From NCBI GenBank assembly GCA_005883585.1, contig VBFD01000115.1, forward strand, positions 1 through 40,174: 40,174 nucleotides of DNA, in the 5' to 3' direction. Source of the DNA: UBA10449 sp005883585 (GTDB lineage Bacteria > Chloroflexota > Dormibacteria > Dormibacterales > Dormibacteraceae). Shown here in pieces: positions 39,427-40,174 of this stretch (positions within the stretch are counted from its first letter, which is position 1; the number at the start of each line of letters is the position of its first letter). Under the pieces are notes generated by a model that saw only the letters and a list, made by a program, of their open reading frames with translations, searched no databases and was not told the origin of the DNA. Made by a program: the position numbers and the translations under genes.

Positions 39427-40174
39427 ATGCGCTCGCTCCCGGCACTGCTGATCGGCGGCGCACTGCTCTTTGGGTCGACGTCGGTCCGTGCGGCAGACGT
39501 CACCTGGGAGCATTGGAGGCCCATTCCCGGCGTCTTCGACGTGGGCGGGCCCCGCAACGGGTTCCTCGTCGTCGCCGGTTCCGCCGCCCTGTATCTCATC
39601 CATCCTGAGGGTGAGGTGGCGACGTTCGCCCGCGGGAGTGGGGGCTATCACGACGACCCGGGCGCGGAAGCCTACCTGGCCGTGTCGCCGGGCGGGCACG
39701 TCGCGGCGAGCGATTGCGATTTCGTGCGCGACGAAACATTCATCCTTCGCCTTCACGCGCCACTCGGGGTCACGCGAGTCGATGCGGCCGGCGTCAACAG
39801 CGGTGCCTTCGCCACCGTGACCGGCGTCACATCGCTGAACGGGATCGCCTTCGACACGACCGGCGCCTTCGACCACCGCCTGCTCGTCAGCGGCTCAGCG
39901 GGCGGCAAGATCGTCATCGCCGCCATCGATTGCAAGGGCGTGGCACAGGTCATCACGAGCGCTGCGCCGACGCTCGAAGGCGGCCTGGCGGTGGCGCCGC
40001 GCGGATTCGGTGCTTTCGGCGGGGACCTGATCGCGCCCGACGAGCTGTCGGGCCGAATCTTCGCGATCGCCCCGGACGGGAAAGTGACCGTCGTCGCGCA
40101 GCCGCCTCTGCCTGCGGGAGGCGACATCGGCGTCGAGGGCGTCGGCTTCGTGCCGCCAGGGTTCATGTCCGCAA
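39427..40174 (+). CDS. secreted protein, possibly beta-propeller-like, C-terminus beyond the window
   Basis: An open frame from ATG 39427 to the right edge, at least 249 codons with no stop. A signal peptide is clear: MRSLPALLIGGALLFG followed by a cleavage-like VRA before AD. The mature part is rich in short beta-type repeats separated by Gly and Asp (GGPRNGFLVVAGSAALYLI, EAYLAVSPGGHV, NGIAFDTTGAFDHRLLV, LAVAPRGFGAFGGDL, GRIFAIAPDGKVTVV), as in NHL/SMP-30-like propellers. No catalytic motif is evident. It is divergent from sufR and shares its operator region. The annotation is incomplete because the end is not in the window. Confidence 0.7.
   Translation, partial: MRSLPALLIGGALLFGSTSVRAADVTWEHWRPIPGVFDVGGPRNGFLVVAGSAALYLIHPEGEVATFARGSGGYHDDPGAEAYLAVSPGGHVAASDCDFVRDETFILRLHAPLGVTRVDAAGVNSGAFATVTGVTSLNGIAFDTTGAFDHRLLVSGSAGGKIVIAAIDCKGVAQVITSAAPTLEGGLAVAPRGFGAFGGDLIAPDELSGRIFAIAPDGKVTVVAQPPLPAGGDIGVEGVGFVPPGFMSA

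Noticed and set aside
1..40174. CRISPR arrays, tRNA genes, prophage or IS transposase
   Set aside because: Looked for on both strands; no regularly spaced repeats, no T-loop/acceptor pattern, and no transposase or integrase motif found.

Overview
The window is about 40 kb of GC-rich bacterial chromosome (roughly two-thirds G+C by eye) holding ordinary housekeeping and accessory genes. There is no phage, plasmid or insertion-sequence transposase. The monoderm/Terrabacteria flavour points to a Chloroflexota/Dormibacterota/Actinobacteriota-like lineage: a SufR-C-B-D-S-U-T iron-sulfur operon, Tat-exported peptide-binding lipoprotein, GT87-type membrane mannosyltransferase, fused E1 alpha-beta of a 2-oxoacid dehydrogenase, many GTG/TTG starts, and first-in-unit genes that look leaderless. 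This placement is inference, not a phylogeny.

Layout. 1-111: start of a DUF503/YlxP gene (minus). 124-6112: sigma70-type promoter and a complete Dpp/Opp-type peptide ABC transporter (SBP, two permeases, two ATPases). The two ATPase genes are separated by a 196-bp hairpin-rich spacer. 6117-8345: pyrE, a 5'-damaged pyrC and a lipoprotein. 8444-10204 (minus): an MBL-fold hydrolase, and an orphan ParA with a 97-aa partner. 10274-16261: two membrane proteins, then acyl-CoA dehydrogenase, MFS transporter, ureohydrolase and FAD-dependent amine/amino-acid oxidase, nearly all overlapping or abutting. 16262-19151: small membrane protein, NAD(P)-binding epimerase-like protein, ThpR, GlcG-like protein and an SDR. 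19151-22721: a GT2 glycosyltransferase plus a large membrane glycosyltransferase, bracketed by two same-direction copies of a hairpin-rich interspersed repeat. 32193-22738 (minus): one long gene string with two tandem citrate synthases, two membrane glycosyltransferases and a branched-chain/pyruvate-type 2-oxoacid dehydrogenase (E3, fused E1, E2). 32492-32692: a 66-aa CxCxxC protein. 39356-32792 (minus): the suf operon sufR-C-B-D-Rieske-S-U-rhodanese-sufT, preceded by a CAAC-N6-GTTG SufR operator. 39427-end: a divergent, partial secreted protein.

How the parts work together. The Dpp system imports peptides. The acyl-CoA dehydrogenase/MFS/ureohydrolase/oxidase run looks like an amino-acid or guanidino-compound catabolic unit. 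Its products could feed the 2-oxoacid dehydrogenase and citrate synthases of the long minus-strand unit. The suf operon supplies Fe-S clusters under SufR control.

Most interesting points. (1) A two-copy, three-hairpin repeat in which the middle helix has been replaced by a different helix. (2) A second repeat family built on AAACGCGCG, sitting in two convergent intergenic regions. (3) Two apparent internal deletions with frameshift, at pyrE/pyrC and in sufD; these are either real gene decay or assembly errors. (4) Two membrane glycosyltransferases whose only sensible start codon is CTG. (5) A recurring TANNNT hexamer 6-8 nt upstream of eight gene starts, suggesting leaderless transcription. 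(6) Substituted catalytic residues in the MBL hydrolase, the ureohydrolase and one of the two citrate synthases. I did not find a clearly novel multigene defence or biosynthetic system.
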